A DNA stretch of 64,000 bases from the NCBI GenBank assembly GCA_050248735.1, contig JBFWRU010000002.1, positions 62,001-126,000 of the forward strand, in the 5' to 3' direction. This document shows, piece by piece, positions 45,043 to 53,951 of the stretch. The notes under the pieces are model-generated. The model made no database searches. It was not told the origin of the DNA and worked only from the letters and a program-made list of their open reading frames with translations. A program made the position numbers and the translations under genes. Every line of letters begins with the position of its first letter. The first letter of the stretch is position 1. This DNA comes from JACKFE01 sp050248735. Lineage in GTDB: Bacteria; Nitrospirota; Nitrospiria; Nitrospirales; UBA8639.

Positions 45043-47820
45043 TTGCCCATGAAGAAAATGGTGTTGATCAGTTGGGTCTTCTTCTCTCTGACTATAATTG
45101 CGATCCTGACTTTCAACGTTATGACGTTGGTGAAACAAGAACAGGAGACTGCCAGAATAGATTTGGCTGGCCGGCAGCGCATGTTGAATCAGCAACATTT
45201 AGCGGAAATCCTAGAAGTCTCTCAAGGGTCCAATGCTCCTTATCTGGTCACTCGAAAGCATCTCAATCAGACCCTTGATGTCCTCACAGCCGGTGGTCAG
45301 GCAACCGAAAACTTGATGACCGGTGAAAGAATAACTCTACCCCCTATTGCAAACGAATTGTTAGCGGAAAATTTCCAAACACAGAAAAGGTTGATAAAGG
45401 AATTTTCATCCAAGGCCGACCAATTCCTTCTGTTTGGGAACATTCATCCCTCATATGCCATAAAGTTGAATGAACTTATTGTGCTGAATAGGTCCTTACA
45501 TGACCTCATGGATGAGGTGGTGAAATCAATCAGGCATCGTTCAGAAACCAGAATTGCCAGGATCATTAGATGGGAGGTCGCGGTAGGATTCTTTGTGGTG
45601 GTGTTCGGGTTCCTCCTGATGTATAACCTCGTTCGGGTCAATCGGAAACGGGATTGGGAGATGCAAGAACGTATAAAGAACGAGAAACTGCTGGCCCTCC
45701 AGTATAAGGTAGCCAAGTTATTGGCTATGTCCCAAAATTTGCAAATGACTGCTCTGAACCTTTTGCAGTGCATTGGCCAGGATCTGCACGCGGCCTTTGC
45801 TTCATACTGGGAAGTGGATCCCACCGCCGATGTTTTGCAATGCAGGCAGACTTGGTCTTCTCGGGGAGATACCCTAACCGAGTTTAAAGAAGGAACTCAA
45901 CGCATCGCCTTTGCCAAAGGGGTGGGACTCCCCGGACGAGTTTGGGAGACGGGTGCTCCGTTATCCATTTTTGATGTGGTGGTAGATGCGAATTTTCCCC
46001 GAGCGTCTTTAGCGGGTAAATCCGGCCTACATGGGGGCTTTGGATTCCCGATTCAATGCGGGAATGAATTTTTGGGCGTCATCGAGATGTTCACCACGAT
46101 GCCGCAAGAATTAGATGACGATCTCCTTCAGATATTCTTCTTGCTGGGCAACCAAATTGGCCAGTTTATACGCCAGCGACGAGCCGAAGAACAAATTGCA
46201 ATATCGGAAGCCCGCTTAACGGAAATCCTGAAGTGTGCTCATGAGGGAGTAATTGCAGTGGATGAAAATCACGTCATCCAACTCTTTAATCAGGGTGCAG
46301 AAAAAATATTTGGTTATCGAATCGAAGAAGTCCTTAACCAACCCCTCGACCTACTTCTGCCCGGGCGTTTCATCGAAAAATACTATGCGCAGATACACAC
46401 CTGTTCCAAGGGCCCGGAAGGGACCAGCTCAATGGAGATGGAGACGACCCGGCAAGGGTACGGACGTCGTAAAGATGGAAGAGAGTTTCCTGTCGAGGCG
46501 AGTATTTCCCAAACATTCATGAAGGGACAAACAACATTCACGATTATTCTGCGTGATATCAGCCAACGCCAAGCGGCGGAAAACGCCTTGCGACAAGCTT
46601 ATGAAAATACTGAAGAACTCCTCACCTCTATTTCTTTGATCCTTATCGGTGTGGATAAACAGGGGTCGATCGCGCAATGGAATAGAGCAGCCGAACAAAC
46701 ATTTGGGCTTTTGGCCCCACAGGTCCAAGGACAAACATTCCGATTCTGTCGTGAGATACACTGGGATTGGTCCATGGTTAATGTAGGTGTCCGCCAATGC
46801 CTGGAAACTCATCAGCCTATTCGCTTGGATGAACTTCGTTACACAAAACTATCTGGGGAAGAAGGTTTTTTGTTTCTCACCCTTAATCCAATCAAGGATG
46901 AAAAAGAAGGCAAGGTTCCAGGACTTCTCATCTTGGGGGGCGATATTTCGGAGCAGACGGAATTGGAAACTCAACTGATACTGGCTCAAAAAATGGAGTC
47001 AGTTGGGCAATTAGCGGCGGGGATCGCCCACGAAATTAATACCCCTACCCAATTTGTCAGTGACAACCTGCACTTTCTTCAAGACAGTTTTTCCGCCATT
47101 CAAACCGTTTTAATGACCTATGATCACCTGCTCCAGTCGCTTGGAGCCGGCTCCTCCGACCCACAACTGGTAAATCGCACAAAAAGCACTCTGGCCAAGG
47201 TGGATCTAGATTTTATGAACGAAGAAATCCCCAAGGCCCTCAACCAATCCCTCGACGGCGCCGAACGGATCGCCAAAATCGTTCGTGCCATGAAGGACTT
47301 TTCCCATCCCGGAACCGCACAGAAACAGTTGCTGGATTTGAACCGGACCATCGAAAGTACCAGCACCGTTGCAACCAACGAGTGGAAGTATGTGGCGAAC
47401 TTGGTCACCGATTTTGATCCCACATTGCCACTCGTGCCTTGTCTGCCGGGGGAGTTCAATCAAGTCATCCTCAATCTCCTCATCAATGCGGTGCATGCGA
47501 TTAGCGATAGCCGCACCCAATCTAAAGAAAGCATGGGGACGATTACGATCAGCACTCGTGAAAAGGGGGAGTGGGTAGAAGTACAGATCACGGATACCGG
47601 CACGGGGATTCCAGAAGCGGCCCGTGGGAAGATTTTCGATCCATTCTTTACAACCAAGACTGTGGGAAAAGGGACCGGACAAGGTCTGACGATTGCTCAT
47701 GATATCATTATCAACAAACATGGGGGCACCCTGACCTTTGAGACCGAACTAGGCAAAGGGACTACCTTTGTGATCCGACTGCCGCTTAAGGATATGCCGG
47801 TCTGCCAGGAGGCGGAATGA
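45043..47820 (+). CDS. PilJ-type sensor, GAF-PAS-PAS histidine kinase
   Basis: 925 residues. Two membrane helices (about 5-28 and 180-205) flank a periplasmic domain with DLAGRQRMLNQQ, the PilJ/NarX-like type IV pili methyl-accepting signature. Then GAF (about 230-380), PAS (RLTEILKCAHEGVIAVDENH), PAS (ISLILIGVDKQGSIAQWN), HisKA with His663 (GIAHEINTPTQF) and HATPase. An ATG two codons later (45049) is an alternative start; neither has a strong ribosome-binding site. Its stop overlaps the REC-HDOD start by 4 nt. Confidence 0.92.
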   Translation: MPMKKMVLISWVFFSLTIIAILTFNVMTLVKQEQETARIDLAGRQRMLNQQHLAEILEVSQGSNAPYLVTRKHLNQTLDVLTAGGQATENLMTGERITLPPIANELLAENFQTQKRLIKEFSSKADQFLLFGNIHPSYAIKLNELIVLNRSLHDLMDEVVKSIRHRSETRIARIIRWEVAVGFFVVVFGFLLMYNLVRVNRKRDWEMQERIKNEKLLALQYKVAKLLAMSQNLQMTALNLLQCIGQDLHAAFASYWEVDPTADVLQCRQTWSSRGDTLTEFKEGTQRIAFAKGVGLPGRVWETGAPLSIFDVVVDANFPRASLAGKSGLHGGFGFPIQCGNEFLGVIEMFTTMPQELDDDLLQIFFLLGNQIGQFIRQRRAEEQIAISEARLTEILKCAHEGVIAVDENHVIQLFNQGAEKIFGYRIEEVLNQPLDLLLPGRFIEKYYAQIHTCSKGPEGTSSMEMETTRQGYGRRKDGREFPVEASISQTFMKGQTTFTIILRDISQRQAAENALRQAYENTEELLTSISLILIGVDKQGSIAQWNRAAEQTFGLLAPQVQGQTFRFCREIHWDWSMVNVGVRQCLETHQPIRLDELRYTKLSGEEGFLFLTLNPIKDEKEGKVPGLLILGGDISEQTELETQLILAQKMESVGQLAAGIAHEINTPTQFVSDNLHFLQDSFSAIQTVLMTYDHLLQSLGAGSSDPQLVNRTKSTLAKVDLDFMNEEIPKALNQSLDGAERIAKIVRAMKDFSHPGTAQKQLLDLNRTIESTSTVATNEWKYVANLVTDFDPTLPLVPCLPGEFNQVILNLLINAVHAISDSRTQSKESMGTITISTREKGEWVEVQITDTGTGIPEAARGKIFDPFFTTKTVGKGTGQGLTIAHDIIINKHGGTLTFETELGKGTTFVIRLPLKDMPVCQEAE

Positions 47821-49001
47821 AAAGACGGATTTTATTCGTGGATGACGAACCTAACCTTCTTGAGGGCTTAAAACGGATACTTCGGCCGTTCCGTCATGAA
47901 TGGGAAATGGGATTTGTGGGAAATGGAGCTGCCGCATTAGTGTCCTTGGAACAAAATCATTGGGACGTGGTGGTTTCAGATGTTCGCATGCCCGGAATGA
48001 ATGGCGTTGAACTCCTGAATGAGGTAAGAAAACGGCATCCTCAAACCATTCGCATTTTGCTGTCCGGACAAGCTGATAAACAACTCATTTTTGATGCGAT
48101 TGGGCCGGCCCATCAGTACTTGGCCAAACCATGTGATGGTGAATTTTTGAGGGCCACAATCAGTCGTGCTTGTGCCTTGGGAGATCTTCTGCAAGATAAG
48201 AATATTAAACAATTAATTTCGAAAATCGAATCCATCCCCTCCTTGCCCTCGCTCTACTTGCAGTTGGAGAAAGAGCTGCAATCCTGTGAATCCTCCATAG
48301 AAAAGGCAGCGGCGATTGTGGGTAAGGACATTGGCATGACAGCCAAAATCCTCAAGTTAGTGAACTCGGCATTTTTGGGCATTCCGCTCACCGTGACTGA
48401 TCCCATTCAGGCAGTCAGGTACCTGGGGCTGGATACGTTAAAAACGCTGGTACTGACTTTTAAGATTTTTGAACAATTGGGGCAGAACGGATGTGTGGGA
48501 TTCGACATGAATCGTTTCTGGAGCCATTGTCTTTCCACCGGTGAACAGGCCAGAAAAATTGCGAAAGAAGAAAAATCCGACCCACCCATTGTTGAGGCTG
48601 CCTTGGCCGGAGGGCTCCTCCATGATGTCGGAATGCTTTTATTCCTTACTTATTTTCCCGATCGGTATCAGGAGGCTTTGAAGAATTTTACCAATCGGGA
48701 GTGTTCACTCATGGAATCTGAACGGGAAACGTTTGGAACCACGCATGCGGAAGTCGGAGCTTATCTTCTTGGACTTTGGGGACTTCCTAACTCCATCATG
48801 GAAGCCGTGGCCTTTCACCACCAGCCAATAGAGAGTTCGGACCAAACCATAACCCCCCTCACTGTAGTTCAAGTGGCCAATGGATTGGCCGAAGAAAAAG
48901 ACTCACATATTCTGGAAGGGGATTCTCTGTTTTTTGAGCGGGAGTTGTTGCCGGAAAGCAGCTTTGCCAATCGACTGCAGACATGGCGAGAACTCCCTTG
49001 A
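47817..49001 (+). CDS. REC-HDOD response regulator B
   Basis: 394 residues. REC (LFVDDEPNLLEGLKRILRP; Asp55 in VVSDVRMPG; YLAKPC) plus HDOD (ESIPSLPSLYLQLEKELQ, KILKLVNSAFLGIP, AGGLLHDVGMLLFLTYFPDRY, VAFHHQP). Translationally coupled to the upstream kinase through an atga overlap. Paralogue of the gene at 34359, in inverted orientation, with the same kinase-regulator arrangement. Confidence 0.92.
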   Translation: MKRRILFVDDEPNLLEGLKRILRPFRHEWEMGFVGNGAAALVSLEQNHWDVVVSDVRMPGMNGVELLNEVRKRHPQTIRILLSGQADKQLIFDAIGPAHQYLAKPCDGEFLRATISRACALGDLLQDKNIKQLISKIESIPSLPSLYLQLEKELQSCESSIEKAAAIVGKDIGMTAKILKLVNSAFLGIPLTVTDPIQAVRYLGLDTLKTLVLTFKIFEQLGQNGCVGFDMNRFWSHCLSTGEQARKIAKEEKSDPPIVEAALAGGLLHDVGMLLFLTYFPDRYQEALKNFTNRECSLMESERETFGTTHAEVGAYLLGLWGLPNSIMEAVAFHHQPIESSDQTITPLTVVQVANGLAEEKDSHILEGDSLFFERELLPESSFANRLQTWRELP

Positions 49002-49046
49002 TTTCACTCTGATCTAAGAATTGGGGGAGGAGATTGTTTCGATGGG

Positions 49047-49229
49047 GAAATCATCCAAAAGGTCGTGATCGTGTTGGAAGACACCCGTCTTCAGCAGGTG
49101 CAACAGCACTTGCGCGTCTTTGGGATCATTTGTATCCCAGGAGTCACAGAGCGCATCGCGGGTGCGGGCCACGGCCCGCGAGGAGAGCTGGCGGAGCTCA
49201 ACGTCACACTGATGAAGAGCGTATAGCCA
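49047..49229 (+). pseudogene. Possible PII-like protein fragment
   Basis: One frame reads EIIQKVVIVLEDTRLQQVQQ and then PGVTERIAGAGHGPRGELAEL, weakly like the first half of PII/PII-like nitrogen regulators, before running into IS3 sequence and a stop. No start codon with a ribosome-binding site. Identification uncertain. Confidence 0.25.
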
Positions 49230-49470
49230 AGAGTTTAAGCAGGAAGCCGTCCAGCTCGCGAAGCCGGCGGGGAGCCATGACCCAAGTGGCGAAAGATTTG
49301 GGCCTCACTGCCGCGATGTGGGGGAGGTGTGGCCCCGAGCTCCAACAGTGCGGGGCCAAAGCTTTTCTTGGAACGGGGACGCCCCACCAAGAACTTGCCC
49401 GATTCAAACGAGGATTGCACCCTCGTGACCCGGGAGCAGGAGTTTTGAAGAGACGCGGCCTTTATTTATA
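49212..49470 (+). mobile_element. IS3-family orfA remnant
   Basis: Pieces of the IS3 orfA helix-turn-helix protein in shifted frames: YSQEFKQEAVQLAKP, then MTQVAKDLGLTAAMW, ELQQCGAKAF and ELARFKRG. At least two frameshifts. Different end of an IS3 element from the fragment at 39264; the two could come from separate copies. Confidence 0.7.
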
Positions 49471-49478
49471 AGCAATTG

Positions 49479-49935
49479 GTTCGAGCCCTGGCCTATAACC
49501 TGCCAATTACTACGGTTGTTTTATTAAATTACGACTGTCTTTTGGAATCCACTTGTCATTGCTTGGGAGTTCCGTTTTTGGCGGTGGGGAAGACAGAAAA
49601 GGAATTGAAATTTTAAAATTACATGGATCCACCAATTGGCTTCGTTGTGGAAACCCCAATTGTGCGGAATCTAGAAAAGTGAGGGTTTTTCCGGTTCAAT
49701 TTCGCGAATACCAAGGGCATGAGGAAATTGGTTATTTTGAGCCAATTGATGATCGTTGTGCTTTCTGTGGCCAGAAGGCCATTCCAGAAATTGTATATCC
49801 AACTTGATTGAAAGCTGTGGGAAATGGACCCACCCAAAAGGCTTGGAGCCAAGCTGTATGTGCGTTAAATAAGGCTGATGCCTTTGTGGCCATTAGGCAC
49901 TCCTTGTCACCAGGAAATTCGCACGTAAGACATTG
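49479..49935 (+). pseudogene. SIR2-like domain gene remnant
   Basis: Parts seen in different frames: VRALAYNLPITTVVLLNYDC with LLE following; EILKLHGSTNWLRCGNPNC with a CxxC further on (DRCAFCG) and IVYPT; and AWSQAVCALNKADAFVAI with RHSLSPGNSH. This is the order found in SIR2-like (SIR2_2) NAD-binding proteins with a zinc-finger-like insert. Frameshifts near 49560-49600 and stops after 49804 disable it. Such proteins occur in anti-phage systems and elsewhere. Confidence 0.6.
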
Positions 49936-50514
49936 ATGCATATGGGTTTTCGTCTTGACGGTTGAAGTATGCAGTTGTTTTGGTTGCTCAGGATGAGGTT
50001 CGTGAGCAACGTTGGAAGGGAATTTTTCCAGAGTCTTGGCGAGGCTCTGGGCTTACAGTCAGGATATTCACTTTTGACGATGCCATGGATCTTGTGGTTC
50101 TTCCTGCCCTAGGGGTGTCCGCTAATTTTTGGCACATGCAGAGAATTCCATCCCTCCCTGGTTGCCTTTACCTTTGAGGAAGTATCTTTCAGAAATTTTC
50201 AACCAACTTCTTAAAGTCAAACTTGAAAGTATTGGGCTAGATGCTGAGAAGGTTGGAGAACTTCTTGGCCAAAATGGGAAATTGTCCAATGCAAGGGCTT
50301 ATCATAAAAAAGCAAAGAAGTCAGAATCAATGTAAAAAGATCATGAATATTTCAAATTGGGTGATGTAATTAAAGAAGTTGGTATATTTTTGGCTCCTCC
50401 CAACTCGATTTTTCTCGTTTAGCTAAAAGTCCTTCTGCATTAATTAGATTGATCTTGCTTTTTTTTTATCCTAGAAACCATATCGTATGGAAGGTCGCTA
50501 AGATGGGTGAAATT
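49936..50514. other. Decayed region before pdh operon
   Basis: Contains two short overlapping frames (49962-50177 and 50129-50335, the latter with a Lys-rich end) without ribosome-binding sites or family likeness; probably the tail of the decayed locus. From 50336 on the DNA is AT-rich with no gene. Confidence 0.4.
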
Positions 50515-51897
50515 TTACTGTTGAGGAAGGACTAATTCTAGGGGGTTTCCAAGGAGTCCTTTAAGCGTTTGCAGGAACCTGGCGCCTTGCGCACCATCCA
50601 GTGCGCGATGGTCGCAAGACAGCGTGACTTTCATTCGCCGGTCGGCTTTGAGTTTTCTGCCCTTTATCACGGGGACGGTTTGTACCGCTCCCACCGCCAG
50701 AGAAGCCGCTTGGGGCGGCATCAACACGGCAATGAAGTTTTCGATTCCGTACATGCCGAGATTGGAGATGGAAAACGTGGCGCCGGTGTACTCTTCCGGC
50801 GTGAGTTGTCTGCTTTTGGCGCGCTCCACCAGGCGGTGCATGTCTTCCCCAAGTTGCATAATTGATTTCCCGGCGCAGTTCCTGACCACGGGGGTGATGA
50901 GCCCGTCTTCCATAGCCACCGCGATGCCGATGTCGATGGTCCGGTGTTGTCGTAGTGATTCCCCGACATAAGACACGTTGATTTCCGGATGTTGCCTGAG
51001 TGCCTCCGAGACGGCTTTGAGAATCAGCACGGTCAGACTGACCGGCTTCTTGTAAGTTTTCTCGAGTTGAGCCGCCAGCCTTTCCGTTTCCCGCATGCCG
51101 ATGTCGATCATCAAATAAAAATGGGGGACCGGACTTTTGCTTTCGGTGGTAATCCGTGCGATGGCTTTCCGCATCTGACTTAATGGTTTTTCGATGGGCT
51201 CCTGTTTGCTCTCCGTGGCGGTCTCACTGTTGAGTGTCTCAAGAATGTCCCGTTCGACAATCCGTCCGCCCGGGCCTGAGCCTTTGACCGTGGTCCAATC
51301 GACCTCACTTTTTTCGGCCAGGGCTCTTGCGCGTGGTGAAATGATCGGTGGGGGAGACGTCTCCGTTTTCTCTTTTTCCGCCGGGGCCTTGCGTTTTTGG
51401 TATTCTTGTTCAGAAGGTTCTGTCTTTGGTGTGACCTTGGCGGCAGGTTTTGAAGATGTACTCTCCGAAGATTTATCTTGCGCCTTTTCGGGCGGCTGCG
51501 ATTTTTGACTTTTCCAGGATGTTGTTTGAGATTTTTCCTGTGATTGAGCTTTTTGAGGTTCCGGGGGTTTTTCTTTTGTTTGTTCGTCAGATTCGGGTTT
51601 GGCGCTTTTCCCCTTTTGGTCTTTCTGCCCATCTGAAAGAGCCGTGTCGATGTCTTCATCCTTTTCTGCGATCACGGCAATGAGGGCACCCGCATCCACC
51701 GTCTCGCCTTCGCTCGCCAGAATGCGGCGCAGGGTTCCCGAGCCGAATGATTCCAGATCCATGACTGCTTTATCGGTTTCGATTTCCGCCAGGACGTCGC
51801 CGGCATCGATGGTATCACCTTCCTGCTTTTTCCATTCGACTAACACGCCCTCTTCCATCGTATCCGTAAGTTTGGGCATGACGACTCGTGTAATCAT
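50515..51897 (-). CDS. pdhC: Pyruvate dehydrogenase E2, dihydrolipoamide acetyltransferase
   Basis: 460 residues. Lipoyl domain at 1-78 with Lys43 (EIETDKAVMD), a long Lys/Glu/Pro/Gln/Ser linker (about 85-185), a peripheral-subunit-binding domain (SPRARALAEKSEVDW, GSGPGGRIVERDIL) and the catalytic acyltransferase domain ending with the HxxxDG motif (SCDHRALDGAQGARFL). It transfers acetyl from lipoate to CoA in the cytoplasm. Third of three pdh genes, 18 nt after E1 beta. No E3 gene is seen nearby, so E3 must come from elsewhere. Confidence 0.95.
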   Translation of the reverse strand: MITRVVMPKLTDTMEEGVLVEWKKQEGDTIDAGDVLAEIETDKAVMDLESFGSGTLRRILASEGETVDAGALIAVIAEKDEDIDTALSDGQKDQKGKSAKPESDEQTKEKPPEPQKAQSQEKSQTTSWKSQKSQPPEKAQDKSSESTSSKPAAKVTPKTEPSEQEYQKRKAPAEKEKTETSPPPIISPRARALAEKSEVDWTTVKGSGPGGRIVERDILETLNSETATESKQEPIEKPLSQMRKAIARITTESKSPVPHFYLMIDIGMRETERLAAQLEKTYKKPVSLTVLILKAVSEALRQHPEINVSYVGESLRQHRTIDIGIAVAMEDGLITPVVRNCAGKSIMQLGEDMHRLVERAKSRQLTPEEYTGATFSISNLGMYGIENFIAVLMPPQAASLAVGAVQTVPVIKGRKLKADRRMKVTLSCDHRALDGAQGARFLQTLKGLLGNPLELVLPQQ

Positions 51898-51915
51898 GAA
51901 ACACTCCTTCGGTCT

Positions 51916-52884
51916 TTAGAGAACCTGTTTCACGGCCTGAATGATTCGGGCACGGTCGGGAATGGCCAGGTCTTCAAGCGGACGGGTGTAGGGCATCGGG
52001 ACGTCTTCGCCTGTGACGCGGACGATTGGACCATCCAAGGCATCGAAGGCTGTGGAGTATACGCTTTCGGCGATCTGCGCTCCCAATCCCGAAAATCTCC
52101 ACCCTTCCTCGACGATGACCAGACGCCCGGTTTTTTTGACGGATTGGACGAGCGTATCGATATCCAATGGTTTCAGGGTCCGGAGATCGACGACTTCCGC
52201 ATCAATGCCGTCCTGTTCCAGATCCGATGCGGTCTCCAAGGCCAGAAGGAGCATTTTGGAATAGGCGGCGATGGTGACGTCCCGGCCTTCCCGTTTCACC
52301 TCTGCCTTGCCGATAGGGATGGTATAGTCCCCTTCCTGTACCTCGCCTTTGGTCCCATACAGTAGTTGCGCCTCGATGAATATCACCGGGTTATCGTCCC
52401 GGATGGCTGCTTTCAGCAATCCCTTGGCATCATGCGGCGTGGCCGGGGCAATGACTTTCAGGCCCGGCACGTGACAAAACCAGGCTTCCAGGCTTTGGGA
52501 ATGCTGAGCGGCCAGTTGGTGCGCCGCGCTGCCGGGACCGCGGATCACCATGGGCACGGAAATTTGTCCTCCGGACATATAGCGGATTTTGGCGGCATTG
52601 TTGACGATCTGATCCAGGGCCAGGATGCCGAAATTAAAGGTCATCAATTCGACGATGGGCCGTAATCCGGCCATGGCCGCTCCGATCGCCAGACCGGTGA
52701 ACCCGGCTTCGGTGATCGGAGTATCCCGGACCCGTTCCGTTCCGAATTCTTCAACAAACCCTTTGCTGACTTTAAACGCACCCTGGTAATACCCGACTTC
52801 TTCTCCTATAAGAAACACGCGGTCATCCCGCTGCATCTCTTCACGCATTGCCTGGTTTAATGCTTCACGGTATGAAAGGTTCAT
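51916..52884 (-). CDS. pdhB: Pyruvate dehydrogenase E1 component, beta subunit
   Basis: 322 residues, normal length. Typical transketolase-fold motifs: YREALNQAMREEMQRDDRVF, GEEVGYYQGAFKVSKG, DTPITEAGFTGLAIGAAMAG, RGPGSAAHQLAAQHSQ and the C-terminal DVPMPYTRPLEDLAIP. Together with the alpha subunit it decarboxylates pyruvate with thiamine diphosphate. A close relative, acetoin or branched-chain E1, cannot be fully ruled out by sequence alone. 49 nt separate it from pdhA. Confidence 0.93.
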   Translation of the reverse strand: MNLSYREALNQAMREEMQRDDRVFLIGEEVGYYQGAFKVSKGFVEEFGTERVRDTPITEAGFTGLAIGAAMAGLRPIVELMTFNFGILALDQIVNNAAKIRYMSGGQISVPMVIRGPGSAAHQLAAQHSQSLEAWFCHVPGLKVIAPATPHDAKGLLKAAIRDDNPVIFIEAQLLYGTKGEVQEGDYTIPIGKAEVKREGRDVTIAAYSKMLLLALETASDLEQDGIDAEVVDLRTLKPLDIDTLVQSVKKTGRLVIVEEGWRFSGLGAQIAESVYSTAFDALDGPIVRVTGEDVPMPYTRPLEDLAIPDRARIIQAVKQVL

Positions 52885-52933
52885 GGGTCAGATTACAATT
52901 GAGTGTGTGAGTAGGTGCATGGTCATCATCAGC

Positions 52934-53947
52934 TCAGGAATTCGAGGTTTCGGTATACACATCCGTATGAAGTGACGTGGGACCGGGAAACGGACTGCTC
53001 TCGGCAAAGTTGACGGAGTCCGCCACGATGGTTTCCACCTCCTGATCAATTTTTTTAAAATCGGCTTTCTTTGCCGTTCCATCACCCAGCATTGTTCGCT
53101 TGAGTACGACTAGAGGATCTTGTGTCCGTGCCTCCCGGACTTCCTCTTGTGTCCGGTAGTGACCATGCGCTGGATCGGACATCGAATGACCCATGAATCG
53201 ATACGTGAGAGCTTCAAGAAAATAGGGTTGTGGTTTTTTGCGAACCATGTCCGTCACGCGTTGAACGGTGGATCGTACGGCCAGGACATCCATGCCATCG
53301 ACTTGTTCGGCTTCAATGCCGTGAGCCTTGGCCCGCTCCACCACGTCTTTGTACAGCACCATTTCGCGTGCAATGGGAGTACCCATCCCGTAGCGATTAT
53401 TCTCGCAAATAAAGATGACGGGTAAACTCCAGAGCGCGGCCAGATTGAATGCTTCATGAGCCTGGCCGCTGGGTATGGCGCCGTCGCCGAAAAAACACAT
53501 CACGACCTGATCGCTCTTTTGATACCGCGCGGCAAAAGCCAATCCGACGGCCAGAGGAAGATGTCCCCCGACAATGGCGTAGCCGCCCATGAAATTTCGC
53601 TCCGCATCGACCAAATGCATGGAGCCTCCTTTGCCCTTACACAACCCGGTGGCCTTGCCGAAGAGTTCTGCCATCACGGCGTTCGGATCCGAACCTCTCG
53701 CCAGGCAATGACCATGATCACGGTACGCGGAAATGACATAATCATCCGGTTGGAGCGCCGAAACGCATCCGACGGCCACGGCTTCCTGCCCGATATAGAG
53801 ATGGAGAAACCCGGCGATTTTTGCCAGGGCATACATTTCAGCCGACTTTTCCTCAAAGCGGCGGATCAACAGCATGTCCCGATAAAGGGCCAGCAAATCT
53901 TTGGGGGTCAGAGGGCTTTTCGGGGGAGTCTTTGACTGTTCTGCCAT
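52934..53947 (-). CDS. pdhA: Pyruvate dehydrogenase E1 component, alpha subunit
   Basis: 337 residues. Thiamine-diphosphate motif GDGAIPSGQAHEAFNLAALW then ENNRYGMGTP; also GFLHLYIGQEAVAVG and the phosphorylation-loop-like YRFMGHSMSDPAHGHYRT. First pdh gene, starting 4 nt after the stop of the amidohydrolase gene, so in the same operon. Confidence 0.95.
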   Translation of the reverse strand: MAEQSKTPPKSPLTPKDLLALYRDMLLIRRFEEKSAEMYALAKIAGFLHLYIGQEAVAVGCVSALQPDDYVISAYRDHGHCLARGSDPNAVMAELFGKATGLCKGKGGSMHLVDAERNFMGGYAIVGGHLPLAVGLAFAARYQKSDQVVMCFFGDGAIPSGQAHEAFNLAALWSLPVIFICENNRYGMGTPIAREMVLYKDVVERAKAHGIEAEQVDGMDVLAVRSTVQRVTDMVRKKPQPYFLEALTYRFMGHSMSDPAHGHYRTQEEVREARTQDPLVVLKRTMLGDGTAKKADFKKIDQEVETIVADSVNFAESSPFPGPTSLHTDVYTETSNS

Positions 53948-53951
53948 TCGG

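Noticed and set aside
49034..49471. 145-codon open frame
   Set aside because: Arg/Gly-rich translation is an artefact of reading through IS3 orfA remnants in the wrong frame.
49962..50335. Two short frames as intact genes
   Set aside because: No ribosome-binding sites, no recognisable domain, and they lie in a decayed locus.
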